A stretch of 64,000 nt of DNA from Plutella xylostella (taxonomy: Eukaryota > Arthropoda > Insecta > Lepidoptera > Plutellidae). The DNA lies in assembly GCF_932276165.1 (NCBI RefSeq), contig NC_064006.1:434001-498000 (forward strand), in the 5' to 3' direction. This document shows positions 19,536-31,069 of the stretch, in pieces. A program made the position numbers and the translations under genes. Numbering within the stretch: position 1 is the stretch's first letter; every line of letters begins with the position of its first letter. The notes below the pieces were generated by a model, which saw nothing but the letters and a program-made list of their open reading frames with translations, made no database searches and was not told the origin of the DNA.

Positions 19536-21147
19536 CTGGAAGAATTATTAAAAAAAAAAAACAACTTTAGTTTACATAATGATAAGGATTAAGACGTACA
19601 GTCTCGGTGAGAAAAACTGACTGTCTCCGAAAGTACAGTTGAATAGAGAAAATAACGACATAAAAATTTAATACAAGAAAAAAATATTAGTTGTAGTTAT
19701 ACTCACTAACATTTCGATATCAGGAACTTGGATACGACGAGAAGCTAGCGACAAGTAGCGAGGTGATCGCAGAGAGTAACACGCACAGAGTAACGAGATG
19801 GTACTGAAGACGATTTCGGCACTGAAGAGTTTTAGGGAAATCGTTAAATATACAGGTTTATATATATTTTTTTGTGTTTAAATTTAAGTATCAAGTACTG
19901 ATTTAAAACAAAAATGAAAATGAGCTTTGTTCGTAGGATTAATTATGTTTATAAATCGGAAGCAAAAACAATAGTTATTACATTTTGGTTTCAAACACCT
20001 TAAATTTTTGCACCACCTCCAAAAAGCATATGCCTAACCACTCATGTTGGCCTCCGGCGAGGTCACGGCAGTACGCAATAGCCATAGAGTCAGCATATTT
20101 CGGAGACCAATTGATGCGGTCGCGCAACTTGCGTCATTCAGTGAAAACAATAATATCGTATTACTTGTCAGGAAGTTGTGCAATCTGAAGTAAGTGCAGG
20201 GCTTAACATAGGTATGAAATGAAAATAGTCCAAGAGCCGTGTATTGTAATTTGGTTGATTCAAATATTTATTGTTTAAATAGCTTGATCGTTTCAAGTTT
20301 TTTTTTTGTTTTTTGTGATACCTACTGAAAGCGATCACTATAACGTATGCTTCTACTATAGGTACATATATAAAAATAAAAAATGATTGTATTTATGTAT
20401 GGCTACTTATAACGTAGATTACGTGGATATAAACATTGATACTTGCATAGGTAACAAGCAAGATACCGAATGAAAAAAGAAAAAAACTTCTAAGTAGTAG
20501 TACAACTTTAATAAGTACTAATAATACTTAAGACAAATTATTTTAGTATTTAAAGATAATATAATTTAGAAGTTTATCGCATATTATTGTAAGAATGTTT
20601 TTTTTCTGTCTTGCTCCTGGTCTACTATTTAGGTATGACATAGATAGTAAACCTTTTTTAGGATTAGAACTATAAATGTTTTTATATTTTTTAAGGATTA
20701 TTGAAATTCATTACTTATCCATTTTTTTTATACTGACACATACATATTATCTGAGATTACAAAAAACTGAGAAGTTTTGTCTGCGTCAGGTCTGGGTCAC
20801 AGATAATTACTTTGAGCAATAAATAAATGAAAACCAAATATAAAGTCAGGAACGAGACAGTACAATTTATACTATTTGGTGTGTGCAGGGTATAATTATG
20901 CTTGGAATAAATTAATAATAACTCCTTGAAGTTGCAATTATGAACCACTGATTACTAACCCCTGTCGGTTACCTACACCGCATACATAGTCAGTCATAAT
21001 ACTGTTCTAATCAAAGTGTCAGTGAAGTTGTTATTATGCAGTAAATTAAATTAAAATAATCCTAATAAAGGATACCCAAAGAGGATGTAGTTAAAGTTTC
21101 ATCATTCTGTAAAATGTTCTGTATTTGCTGTAATAAAAGATATACAG
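19536..21147. other. Polinton right arm, no firm gene
   Basis: About 1.6 kb between the duplicated-exon gene and the repeat array. It should contain the promoter and first exon of that gene. Around 20030-20190 is a more GC-balanced patch on which no protein family was recognised. The rest is AT-rich and shows no conserved motif on either strand. Confidence 0.5.
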
Positions 21148-21630
21148 GAGACGTCAATCTGATCACATATTTTTTGCGGGAACATAAGGTGTTCTCAGTG
21201 TTTCTACTACTAGGCATGAAATATAATACAGGTAAAAATACGAGTATTTCTTAGTTTTGCCAATAAAATAACTCATTGTAAATTTTGTGTCACTCTAACG
21301 AGTTTGCAAATTAAATTTGGGGTGTTGAATCTTTCTTACAATGGGAGACGTTAATCTGACCACAAAATTGAATTGAGACGAACTGTAATTTTTTGTGTCA
21401 CTGTTAACATGAGAGACCAACACGAGACGTCAATCTGATCGCAAAGATATTTGTGGTGTTGAATCTTTCTAACAGTGGGAGACGTCAATCTGATCGCAAA
21501 ATATTATAAAGTCGAAAATTCTATGTTTTGTGTCATTGTCTGAAAAATCATCACGAGAAGTCAAACTGACACCAGATTTATTTGTAAGACTGAAACATGT
21601 TAGAGTGGGAGACGCCAATCTGGTCACGAA
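21148..21630. repeat. Iteron-like array near the right end of the Polinton
   Basis: The motif GAGACGTCAATCTGATCGCA and variants start at 21148, 21345, 21424, 21479, 21555 and 21609. Copies alternate in spacing (about 79/55/76/54), which makes a unit of about 130 bp with two motifs. A second shared block (GTGTTGAATCTTTCT) precedes some copies. The array lies about 460 bp inside the right end. Confidence 0.85.
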
Positions 21631-21947
21631 ATATAATGTAATTGGACAAAATATAAATAATACAAGTATACTTTACCCTAAAAAATATTTTATGTCATCG
21701 AAGAAGCGAAAAAGACATCTCAATAATACCGTGAATAATAATATGTGCTGTTGTATCTTTAATTATGGTTATTCAATCTATCTTTTTGATATACAAGAGT
21801 CGGTATAACTTGGGAATCCTTTAACTAATGTTATGGTGTGTTGTGCTTAAATGTTTTTGCTCGTTGGTTTTTTTGGTGAGTACCTAGCATTTAACCTGTT
21901 TTTTTATTTCTTTGTAAAACCATATCATCGTTGTTTAAGTGCAAGTA
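21631..21947. other. Spacer between iteron array and right terminal repeat
   Basis: AT-rich DNA without a recognisable gene. The reading frames that cross it are short and resemble no family. Confidence 0.4.
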
Positions 21948-22085
21948 ATTTTCGTTCATCGGTTGGACCAAGACGGTTACACTCCGATATTATTGAGCTC
22001 ACTTCTCACCGCGCCGACGGCGGCGCGTCTCGTCGTTCGCCCAATCGAATGCAAGGTGTAATAGAATGCCCAATAATATCCTACT
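21948..22085 (-). repeat. Right terminal inverted repeat of the Polinton
   Basis: The inverted match to 5659-5825 is shorter by one arm. The GC-rich core (21993-22045) has only one flanking arm (22046-22078) and is in the same direct orientation as the core of the left end. It ends CCTACT and is followed by the ATTAAT target duplication at 22086-22091. Confidence 0.9.
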
Positions 22086-22091
22086 ATTAAT

Positions 22092-22759
22092 TATTGTTGT
22101 CGACATTTTGTAAGTGGAACTATTGATGGGGCCTAGGGTCCTGACTATGAAGATTGGATAAGCCCTAAGCTAATAAATGAGTGGACTGTATTTCTGGTAT
22201 GAATATTTTAATGTCTGGTTTACAATGGTTGTATGACAAAATATGTATGTATAAAAAGATCGTGCGTCCGAAAGGTAAGAGGGTAAGAGAGTCCGGACAA
22301 CCGAAGATGACGCATTTATACGTGGTGTCGCCGCTCCCCGCGCTCCTCCTCTTGCACCGATGTTGCCAGCTTCAATAGCCGCAACAACTATTTCATTGCT
22401 CGTGAGTGTATAATTCTCGAAAGCAGAAAATTATTCGAGTGAGGGAGGCACCATAAAGGCCGACACATGCGATGATACACAAGCGAGTGCGGAGTAACTT
22501 GCTGGAAACAGATATTTTGCGAAATTACTACCACGTTCCAATAGATATGTACATTGTACCTTCCTATGTTAGTAAACATAAAGAAATATTTATTTGATCA
22601 CACACTGACAACAACGAAAAACACAGGAAATATAAATACAGAACTAAGATAAATATATAGGTTGATCTGGAGTAATCTGGACAGCGGAGCTAGGTACCGA
22701 AAATTAATCTTTTTGTCCCCTTGTAAAGAATATGATACTTTACACATAATAAATATTGC
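22092..22759. other. Intergenic, nothing recognised
   Basis: DNA between the Polinton and the LINE relic. A small GC-rich patch lies at about 22260-22380. No gene, RNA or repeat with a visible second copy was found. Confidence 0.4.
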
Positions 22760-23623
22760 ATAGTGAATATGCGTCCCCTATATGGAATCCTAATTACCAA
22801 GTGCACAGTGACAGAATTGAACGAATCCAACGGAAATTCACAAAATAATAATAATAAATAATAATAATGTCCTCCTAGCCGAATTTCGACTACGGCGGCC
22901 AATCTCAATTGAGATCAGCCATCTACGCAGGAGTAGATTATAGTGCCCAAGTGTGTGCGCAGTACACAGGAGCACTCTCTGTTCCATCACTCTCATAGCC
23001 CAATGGGACGGATTGACCGACACGACTGGAGAGAGCTAGGCGCAGGACCGACTGCTTTACATGCCCATCCGACAGCATGGATCGTTTCACTGTTTCGGAC
23101 ATCAGGTGATCAGCCTTTTATGTCCTAACCAAACTTAGAACCACAATTTAGAAACACAAATTGATGGTCCCACCCGGGAATCGAACCCGGGACCTCTGGG
23201 TCATGAAGCGAAGCTTCTACCACTAGACCACAGAGGCAGTTCACAGAATACCTGGCTTACAAAGATAGAGAATGCCCTTATAGAAGCCATTATAGTGAAA
23301 GATTGAGGCACTTTAAGGTCCAGTCACTAACAGATCGTAAGAATAATATGGACCTTGCAACTCTCCATAAAATTATCCACGACAAGATTTCATCTCCAGA
23401 CCTACTAGCATTAGTCAACTTCACAATCCCACGAAGCGGTTTTAGACTTGGTAATAGAAAAATATTTAACCCTCCACCAAATAAAACAAATCTCGGTCGC
23501 AACTCACCACTTACACGTATTATGAACAACTATAATCAAATTTACTCTTCCAACCAAAGCATTGACATTTTTAAAAACTCAAATTATAGGATATTTCTGC
23601 AATTTGTAAATAAATTATAATAT
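22760..23623 (+). pseudogene. LINE reverse-transcriptase C-terminus (CR1/Jockey-like), split by a SINE
   Basis: Before the SINE, the frame near 22766-22846 reads EYASPIWNPNYQVHSDRIERIQR, the conserved segment after the RT domain in Jockey/CR1-type LINEs. After the SINE (from 23240) it resumes as TEYLAYKDRE and runs to the stop at 23620 with RSGFRLGNRKIFNPP and NSPLTRIMNNYNQIY. Only the 3' part of the ORF is present, so this is a 5'-truncated copy. Its 3' UTR is interrupted by the inverted-repeat element at 23668-25696 and ends in (AAAT)n near 25980. Confidence 0.8.
22848..23239 (-). mobile_element. tRNA-derived SINE inserted in a LINE
   Basis: The head is at the right: GCCTCTGTGGTCTAGTGGTAG (A-box region) and GGTTCGATTCC (B box), reading on the minus strand. 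The tail at the left is (ATT)n. An 11-bp target duplication, TTCACAAAATA against TTCACAGAATA, flanks it (22837-22847, 23240-23250) and splits the LINE reading frame. Confidence 0.85.
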
Positions 23624-23667
23624 ATTTTTTATTTTTATAATGCATGCTGCATGAATATTATTAATTG

Positions 23668-25696
23668 ATAATTGGGCAGTTCTTCTTTTTAACCTACATA
23701 ACTTAGTCTCCATCAGTTGTGAAGAAAAAATCATGAGTTTTTCAAATATTTATTTATTTATTTATATTTCAGCGTGCATTGTACTAAAAACACAACGGCT
23801 GTGCACGTTTACAAAAATATAAATTTATATTTTTGTATTTAAAATTACGTTACAGAGTGGTAAAGCCGCGTGACAGAGGTGTATTTCATACTGATCTTGG
23901 CTGTCTCCCGCCACTTCATCCTGCGCATATTCGATAATGTTACAAAAAATATATATGACGACATAAAATATAAAAATTTATTTAAACTCCAGAAGATATT
24001 ACCTATTTAGTAAAACAAAATATATATTTTTAAATGATTTCAGAAATATTTTAAAAAAATGTTGAAAATTTGTCTCTTACTACCTAATGTTTTAGTAGTT
24101 ACATTCTGTCACGTAGGTTGCCATTTAAAATATTTGTTTGAGCCACTCGTCCTTATTGCCATCGATCAGAGTTTAAGGTCTCCTTTTCCCCTTGGTAAGA
24201 TTTCCCCTTTGAGATCCAGACACCGCGTATCGGCCACCCGCAAAGTGTGACAGGAGGTGCGTGTGTTTATTCGGCGACAGCTTCGTCACGTAGGTAATTG
24301 TTAAAATAAAATACAATTAAATTATTATTTTGTTATTTACTCATTGGTAATAACAATTACTTTGCAATCAACATGTGAATATTACACTTTATGTTACTGT
24401 TTAAATGCTAATCGACTTTGCAACACATTTTACCCCTCTGTCACACGACAAATCTGTCACATTCTTACGAAACACTCCAACCTGAGAAAATTCATCAAAG
24501 AAAAATTGAAGAGAAACTACACGTTTTGGTTAAAGTAAGAAGCGAAAGGAACGTCCAATACACTTGCGCTGCATTAATAAAAAGTTTCGTTTGTGAAAAA
24601 GGTAATTTCGTGCTATTGTTCTCAAGAACAGACGATGAATGTGGTAGACTGTTTAATATGGTGGAGAATGATTTATCGGATGTTTGATGATAATATTAAA
24701 GTCCTTCCAGCTTCTAAGGCAATTAAAAAAGGAAAGAGTATTTTTTTCAAGTTCTCAGAGCCACTGCTGTATTTTCGAAATATGGCTGGTTAAAACTTTA
24801 ACAAAATACGTAATTTTCCATTATGTTACTTAAATTTTAGGTTGCCGAAAATATTATTTGTGCAGATAAACACTATTTTATGTAGTTGGAACAAATTTGT
24901 CCTTTAAGTTCCTGAAATACGGATATTTCACTCTCCAGAGGTTCTCAAGTGTGATTTCATTAGTTATACTAATAATAAAGATATCTCCAGTAATTTTTTT
25001 GACTAACTTGAAACCATAATGATTTATAAGTAAGTTACTTAATTATTATTTTTAAATAAAACTGTTTTATTCCAAAACGCTGCCGCATATTTAATAGAAT
25101 AACAACTATGTCACATCGTTTACCACTCTGTAACGATTGGTGTCTCCTGGTAGTCAACTTATTTTTGGTCGTTTATATGTTCTGTTATAAATAGTGCAAC
25201 TTTGGAAAAATCATATTAAATTTAGTCATTGATGTTAACGTCTATGCTGTTAATTTTTGACTGTAATTAGTAGCGAAAAAATATTTATAGCAAAAACAAG
25301 CTTCATTTTAGCTGAAATTGTGACAGAGTGGTAATAACTACTTAATAAATATTTTGTTATTACTAAAAATCCATTCCTTCATATGTTTTCTAAAATGGTA
25401 TTTTGTTTATTAACGTATCAAAAAAGTTTCATTTTAATCGACGAAGACTATTTCGTTTAAATAAAATAAAAGATTCTGTGACGAAGGTGTAATTTTCTTT
25501 GCCTTATCCACGTATTATGTTCTGAAAATCTTGAAAAAATACTTAAACTTCGCGGCCAACCACCTTTTTCGATAGAATAGAAATGTAGCTATCATAAAAA
25601 TTATTAGAGTTCACCAAAAAGCTAAAGTTATTTTTTTCAAATTCGGTATAATTTTTTATCCATTATGTAGGTTAAAAAGAAGAACTGCCCAATTAT
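23668..25696. mobile_element. 2.0-kb inverted-repeat element without a transposase (element A)
   Basis: The two ends are a perfect 34-bp inverted repeat (23668-23701 and 25663-25696, starting ATAATTGGGCAG). It lies in the 3' UTR of the LINE relic. No transposase is found; the only frame of note (24418-24687) resembles nothing I know. Short motifs of the type ACAGAGTGGTAA, or its complement, recur at about 23853, 24433, 25118 and 25322. Confidence 0.75.
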
Positions 25697-25985
25697 ATTA
25701 TTAGATAATTATATTAATTGATAATTATATTGTAATTTAATTCTGTAATTTATTTCTATAATCTATTTCTCTAATTTTATTTCTGTAATTTAACTTGGAT
25801 AATTTAATCTTGGAATGTAGGTATATTATTTAGGAAACTGATTTAAAATTATGAATGTTGTGTGTGCCTGTAATTGATAAATTTACACAGAACAATTAGT
25901 ATATTTAATTAATAATTTTATAATGATATTGTAAATTTATTGTTGGTGTACCATTTTTTAATAAATAAATAAATAAATATTAATG
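25697..25985 (+). other. 3' end of the LINE relic
   Basis: AT-rich 3' UTR continuing from 23667, ending in AATAAATAAATAAATAAATATT, a tail typical of non-LTR elements. Confidence 0.55.
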
Positions 25986-26179
25986 ATTTGATAGGTTTTG
26001 TATGTAATGAAAATTATTTACAAAAAGATCACCCCGTTTTAAGAAAGACTTTGCATCACCCTTTAGCTAGATAAATATATCCCTACAACACCCTGTATAT
26101 GATGTAGATCTTCCTCTTCCCCGCACTATCCGATCAGCCCTGTGATCTGTCTGTATTAATTTGCCAACTTTGTGTAGGA

Positions 26180-26890
26180 GTATCATTGATTACACGGAGG
26201 CCACTTTAGCTTATCATTAGCAGAATCCATTATAAGTTACGGCATAAGCAGTTATGGTCGAACCTATAAAACCTATTTAGACAACATATATAGACTTCAA
26301 ATTAGAATATTGAAACATATAGTTCCCAAATCAGCCAGAAAGAATCACATAAAAATCGAAAGCGACTTATTTAATTACTGTAAAATTTTAAATGTATTTA
26401 ATTTGTTTAAGATGTCTATTATCTGTGAAGGATGTGATAAGATGGATTCACTGGTGAGACGGGAGCGACCAAAGCGTTGCGTTATTTGTCATACTTGTCT
26501 ACATACAATTTACCAAGGTATATGAATGTATACGGTTCTAGAACATGGGAATACCTACTACCAATGATATTAAATGAACTACCTACTGATACACTTGAAA
26601 GTCTACTAATAAACAGGAATAAATGTAAAACTATAATGAAACAGTACTTTCTCTCAAATTGTAATTGTAATACCTAATTAGCTATTAGTACCTAACATTT
26701 ATCAACATTAATTTTATATAGTCAACCATTATTAGTGTTTAATGCACAACTTCTGACTGCACTTGCCACACATAAACCCTGCGTGGTTTAAGCGGCAGGT
26801 TTTTGTTGTAAACTTTTATGTACCTATTATAAAATGTTTTTGGAAAATAAACGAAATAAAATAAAAATAAACACATGTTTGTGGAAAAAA
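26180..26890 (+). pseudogene. Second LINE C-terminal relic with 3' tail
   Basis: Broken frames read SYGRTYKTYLDNIYRLQIRI (about 26245-26305) and YGSRTWEYLLPMILNELP (about 26535-26590), the pattern of Jockey/CR1-like LINE C-termini. Several shifts separate them. The 3' UTR ends with an A-rich AATAAAATAAAAATAAAC tail near 26865, and a run of about 24 A follows at 26884. Confidence 0.65.
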
Positions 26891-27016
26891 AAAAAAAAAA
26901 AAAAAAAGCTTAAGAAAAACGAACGAACCAGTAGGGTCAGACTGTATATCGACGAAGGGACGAACGACGAGATACAGTCGTGGATTGCGCAGATAAGCGC
27001 TGACAAATATGTGTAT

Positions 27017-27195
27017 AAGGCCACGTTCAGATGATAAGCGCTCAACGCGCGTTTTGTTAACGCGCGTTTACAACTACATACATTTTATTCAGGCTGTGCA
27101 CATGCTAACGCGCGTCACGCGGTTTAAAATGTATGTAGTTGTAAACGCGCGTCATCAAAACGCGCGTTGAGCGCTTGTCATCTGAACGTGGCCTA
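27017..27195. mobile_element. Foldback MITE (GGCCACGTTCAGATGA ends)
   Basis: Long inverted arms: GGCCACGTTCAGATGA ... AACGCGCGTT at the left and its complement at the right, with several CGCGCG blocks. It would fold almost end to end. Confidence 0.85.
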
Positions 27196-27201
27196 AGTCA
27201 A

Positions 27202-27398
27202 CTAGCTGTTCCCGCGAGCTTCTCTTCGCCTTGAAAAGTTTTTCCGTGGGAATTCCGCGATAAAAAGTAGCCTATGTTCTTTCTCACGGTCGAGACCATC
27301 TGTATACCAAATGTCATTGAAATCCGTTCTGTAGTTTTGGCGTGAAAGAGTAACAGACAGACACAGTTACTATCGCATTTTATAATATTAGTTAGGAT
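27202..27398 (+). repeat. CTAGCTGTTCCCGCG repeat, copy 2
   Basis: Same family as 5069-5293, with a shorter CAGA run, ending ATAATATTAGTTAGGAT. It begins a few bases after the foldback MITE. Confidence 0.8.
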
Positions 27399-29189
27399 GG
27401 GTGTTATACTTCGTTTTTCACAAACAACGGAACCCTGAGTCAATCCAGACTTTTTAAGCCATGTATTACATGATAAACTGCTTATGACTAGTGTGCGATT
27501 GCGTGACAACCCTTGTTCGATTGTTTTCTGTAAGCTAGACTGACCGCCCTGTCTGTAGCCGTAGCCTTTGTGTTTCGCTTCTAGATTATAGAGCAATTAG
27601 CTGTTAGTTAGAAGGGACGTAGGTAACGTATTTGAATGTGTAATTAACGATTATCGCCATGTTGGATGTACGGTTGGTAGTTCATAAGATCTTGGATTAA
27701 GGCGAATAAATTCATTCAAATATTGGCATTTCAAGTAATAGGCATGTTAAACTCTTATCGCTGGCCCTAATTCAAACAAATGATGTCATATATATGAGAT
27801 TTTGGGGCTAGCGCAAGGGTGATGTTTTCTTGAGCGGTTGGCCCTGTGTGAATTACGTATAGTTTATCTACGTCGATAACAAATCCTGAATTAAACCTGA
27901 TATAATACCTATATATTCCACAGTTTTACGCATATTGTTAACGTTTAAAACTGTATTATTTGGTCCAAGAAAATGTTTTAACGCTAGTTTTCTACCACAA
28001 ATAATTCAAAAATGCAACCGTAAATAACATCGCATCCTCGGAAGAATGGCCTCCTGCAACAACACAGAATACTTTTCAATCCGAGGCGGATGCCATTCCA
28101 GCCTGGAAGGGCCGAGTCTGCTAATAAATATGTAGGTACGATTATTTCACAGAAAAAAATAGCAAAAAAAGCATGATTGAGCCTCGTAAAAGTCAAAATA
28201 ATATGAACAAATCATGTGTCACTAACTTTCGTCGGCGATGTTTTTTTTTCAGAATTATATAAGTGACGGCACACCTCTGTAATGTCATTTCTTAGCAGAA
28301 TCTCACAGGATTCCAAATTCAAACGGGGACTTGACTCCGTCGTGGTATGTTTTCAGCAAAGAGGTTTAAAAGCTTTTCGCGTTGCGACCTCATTCTTCGA
28401 CCTCCGTTGAAGCGCCGCCCTAGAACTGATTAGAATTCTGATTGGCTGATTAGGTGCCTCCACTTTCTGGTACGATTTAAATACTTTTATTTACCTTGAT
28501 TTGATTAAAATGCATTTTTATTAAATAATCATTAAACAGAGGTAGGTAGAAGGGCAGAACTGATCATTGAAGCAACACATGGCACGGTCACTCATTGTAT
28601 GGGTGATCGATTTCAATTGCGTGGTTGTTTTCTGGTCGCTTTCATGCTTCGGACTTTAAGCCGTGAGTCCCGGTTGCTTTTTCGGTAGCAGTCATAAAGC
28701 TTAGTCAGAGGCCTTCGGGAACATTGAAAACCCTTGACAGTCAGGTTGACCACCTTTGCCACAATTTTTGTGGCAAAAAATATTTTTAATATTTCCTCTG
28801 TTAAGGAAAATTTACAAGATATTTTGCATTCGTTTTATATGGCCATTTAAGACAGCCCACCCTATCTGGTCAGCGTATCTTAGCTACAGTTGAAGTTAAG
28901 TCGTTCTAACTTTTTATCACCGGCTTCGGAGTTAATGTTTTAGAAATTTAAAGGCAGCGAGTTTCTGCCGATAGCAACGCTTTAGAGGAAACAGGAAATA
29001 ACCTTACCTTGACTGTTATTTACTGACTAGAAATTGACTTAAAACTAAAAGCTACAAATAAAAAAAATGCCCCACTAGATTACATGACATAACATCACTA
29101 TACCTAAAGGCTAGAATCTTAATGACTGGCCACTTCTGCTCGGTCATTAATAAAATGTCACTCTGTTGTTTTCTGTTGCTGGTTTCAGT
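27399..29189. other. Gene-poor DNA, one MITE fragment
   Basis: Around 27440-27560 lies a fragment with TGCGATTGCGTGACAACCCTTGTTCG, related to the family seen at 31600-31760. The rest (27600-29190) shows no gene, RNA or convincing repeat. Confidence 0.4.
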
Positions 29190-29304
29190 AAAGCTGCGTA
29201 CAGACCGGCCCAACGAACGCCCAACGAACAGGGCAGATTGCAGCAACGAAAGTCAACAAAATCCGTTCGTTGGCGTTCGTTTGGCCGGTCTGTACGCAGC
29301 TTAA
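29190..29304. mobile_element. Foldback MITE (AAGCTGCGTACAGACCGGCC ends)
   Basis: Inverted arms of about 45 bp: AAGCTGCGTACAGACCGGCC at the left and GGCCGGTCTGTACGCAGCTT at the right. Adjacent AACGAACGCC blocks also pair. Confidence 0.85.
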
Positions 29305-30512
29305 GAAAAATAATAATTGTTTCTCTTTATTCGTTTAAGTTCGGACAGGACTCTCAATGGGATTATTCGGCAACGGATTAAACCTTTTGTGTTCTTCCCT
29401 TTATAAGAGTGTTTTGTATAAATAAGCTTGTTTTTATCACCAATAAAATCTTCAAGTCTACGAGAAATATGTTTAGAATACTAAAACTGTAATCGCTTTT
29501 TAAAAGTCGTAAACTTAGATTGAATACAAAATTAGTTTGAGTTTATTCTGGTAGGGTTTTATGTGAATTTCGTACAGCTAGCGAAAATACAATCTTTATC
29601 TGTTCATCACCCCGTTATTGTCCGAAAAACCAGGTTCGAGTCTTAGTCGGGTCTTTTAAATCTGGAAAAAATGGAGTGCAACAATTATTTATTATACACT
29701 ATACATATACAATACAGGGTGTTTGGCACGGAATACTCCTTTGACCTCTCCTATCACCGAAAAATTATGTCGTCTACACTGTAAACAGGATTTCTGTGAG
29801 AGCGGGTGTCAAATGAAAGGCTAGTAAGGGTTAGTTTAAGTTATAATGAAAAAATCTTTAGAAAATCCTTATTTTAAATTTTGATTGTAAAAATGATATT
29901 ACCTCATCATCAGTTTTTATACCTCCTTTCCCACAACAAGGGTGCTCTAAATAGTAGTATTTACGTTGCTACGAACAAGGGCACTTCTACACTGTTCCAA
30001 GTGCTACAATAAACTCCGGGCTTTTATCGTCGCTGGCACTTCTACTCACAGCAACTTTAAAATGGTGTGTTCGGGAGAATATAATATTTTTATTGCTCTT
30101 AAGCTGGCTAAGTTATATACCTTATCATTCGATATTATTCAGAAAGAAGGTTATGTTATCTATTCTTTTGGAGATGCGTGGCTATCTATCCTTGTATACA
30201 TATATTATGTACGGTAGTGTGTGAGTAATATTTGTCTGTATTTGCAGCACAATGTACTTACTTAGTAGATATCCAGCTAGTCCATCCATATACTTACTAC
30301 CATTTCGCATTCATTTGAAAAAAAAAGACATTGTAGTTACAAGATTATGTAAAAATATGTAGTTTTTTCAGACTTCGTAAACCTGAAAGAATTTAACTCT
30401 GGTTTTGTAAAGCACTTGTACTGAAACCTGAAAGAAATTAATTCATAGAACTGACAGCTGACAAGCTCAAATAACATTGTTGTCTTTTACCGCACTCGTA
30501 GCGAATGCCAAG
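29305..30512. other. Gene-poor DNA
   Basis: No coding region is recognised. A weak tRNA-like B box (GGTTCGAGTC) near 29632 could be a SINE trace. A half-MITE of the ACAGGGTGTTT type begins near 29713. Confidence 0.35.
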
Positions 30513-30513
30513 T

Positions 30514-30700
30514 CAGTGTAGCGATCATAAGATTCGATACTATTTTCGAAACTACACAAACATATGGAAAGAACAAATGTCACTTTTGGAAAAAACAAAT
30601 TTGCCTTACATTTTGACAGTGACAGTTGACGATACTGTTCTTTTTCCATATGTTTGTGTAATTTCGAAAATAGTATCGAATCCTGTGATCGCTGCACAGG
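30514..30700. mobile_element. Foldback MITE
   Basis: Arms of about 60 bp: AGCGATCATAAGATTCGATAC ... CATATGGAAAGAAC at the left pair with GTTCTTTTTCCATATG ... GTATCGAATCCTGTGATCGC at the right. Confidence 0.85.
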
Positions 30701-31069
30701 TCTAGCAGCTACGTAATAAACCAAAAACTTCCGAAAACTTGCTCGAAAGATGAGGAAATACTTCACAGTAGAGTAGGTTATAAATTGTACGATAACAGTC
30801 GCCTCCACTGATATTTAGAATTCAGTGGCCAATTCTGGCAACTCAATCTCGACTACAAAATGGCAATATAAAGTTGTGCTGTGGCTATATCCATTATTGT
30901 ATATTATCTCACCACTCAACTCAAAAGAAAACCATAAAACCGTCTTATCAAAACACGTTTAGTTGTAAATTCTGCAGGTTACAATCTAGGTGCTCTAGTT
31001 CTAGATCTAGGCACACAGCGAGCAGCATTTCAAGACATATCTTGTAGCGTTCTTATTACCTGTTTCGTA

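Larger units (their letters stand above)
5659..22085 (+). mobile_element. Complete Polinton/Maverick (adintovirus-like) element
   Basis: The ends start with AG (AGTAGGATATTATTGGG at the left, its complement at the right) and are bordered by identical 6-bp duplications ATTAAT (5653-5658 and 22086-22091). Both features are standard for Polintons. The length is about 16.4 kb. It encodes the hallmark set: A32/FtsK-type ATPase, retroviral-like integrase, adenain-like protease, protein-primed polymerase B, and major and minor capsid proteins. Capsid-side genes lie on the plus strand, the polymerase and two spliced genes on the minus strand. Only the DUF8207-like gene is visibly frameshifted. Two MITEs have landed inside, both between genes (13763-13840, 14090-14194). 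Confidence 0.96.

Noticed and set aside
19395..19592. Plus-strand frame with an apparent signal peptide (LLIAYLASLELVVAL)
   Set aside because: It is the reverse of the duplicated exon on the minus strand, which has proper splice sites and a near-copy at 19049-19150.
23155..23239. Possible tRNA gene on the minus strand (A and B boxes present)
   Set aside because: It is continuous with a SINE body, has a target duplication and sits inside a LINE frame, so it is a SINE head.
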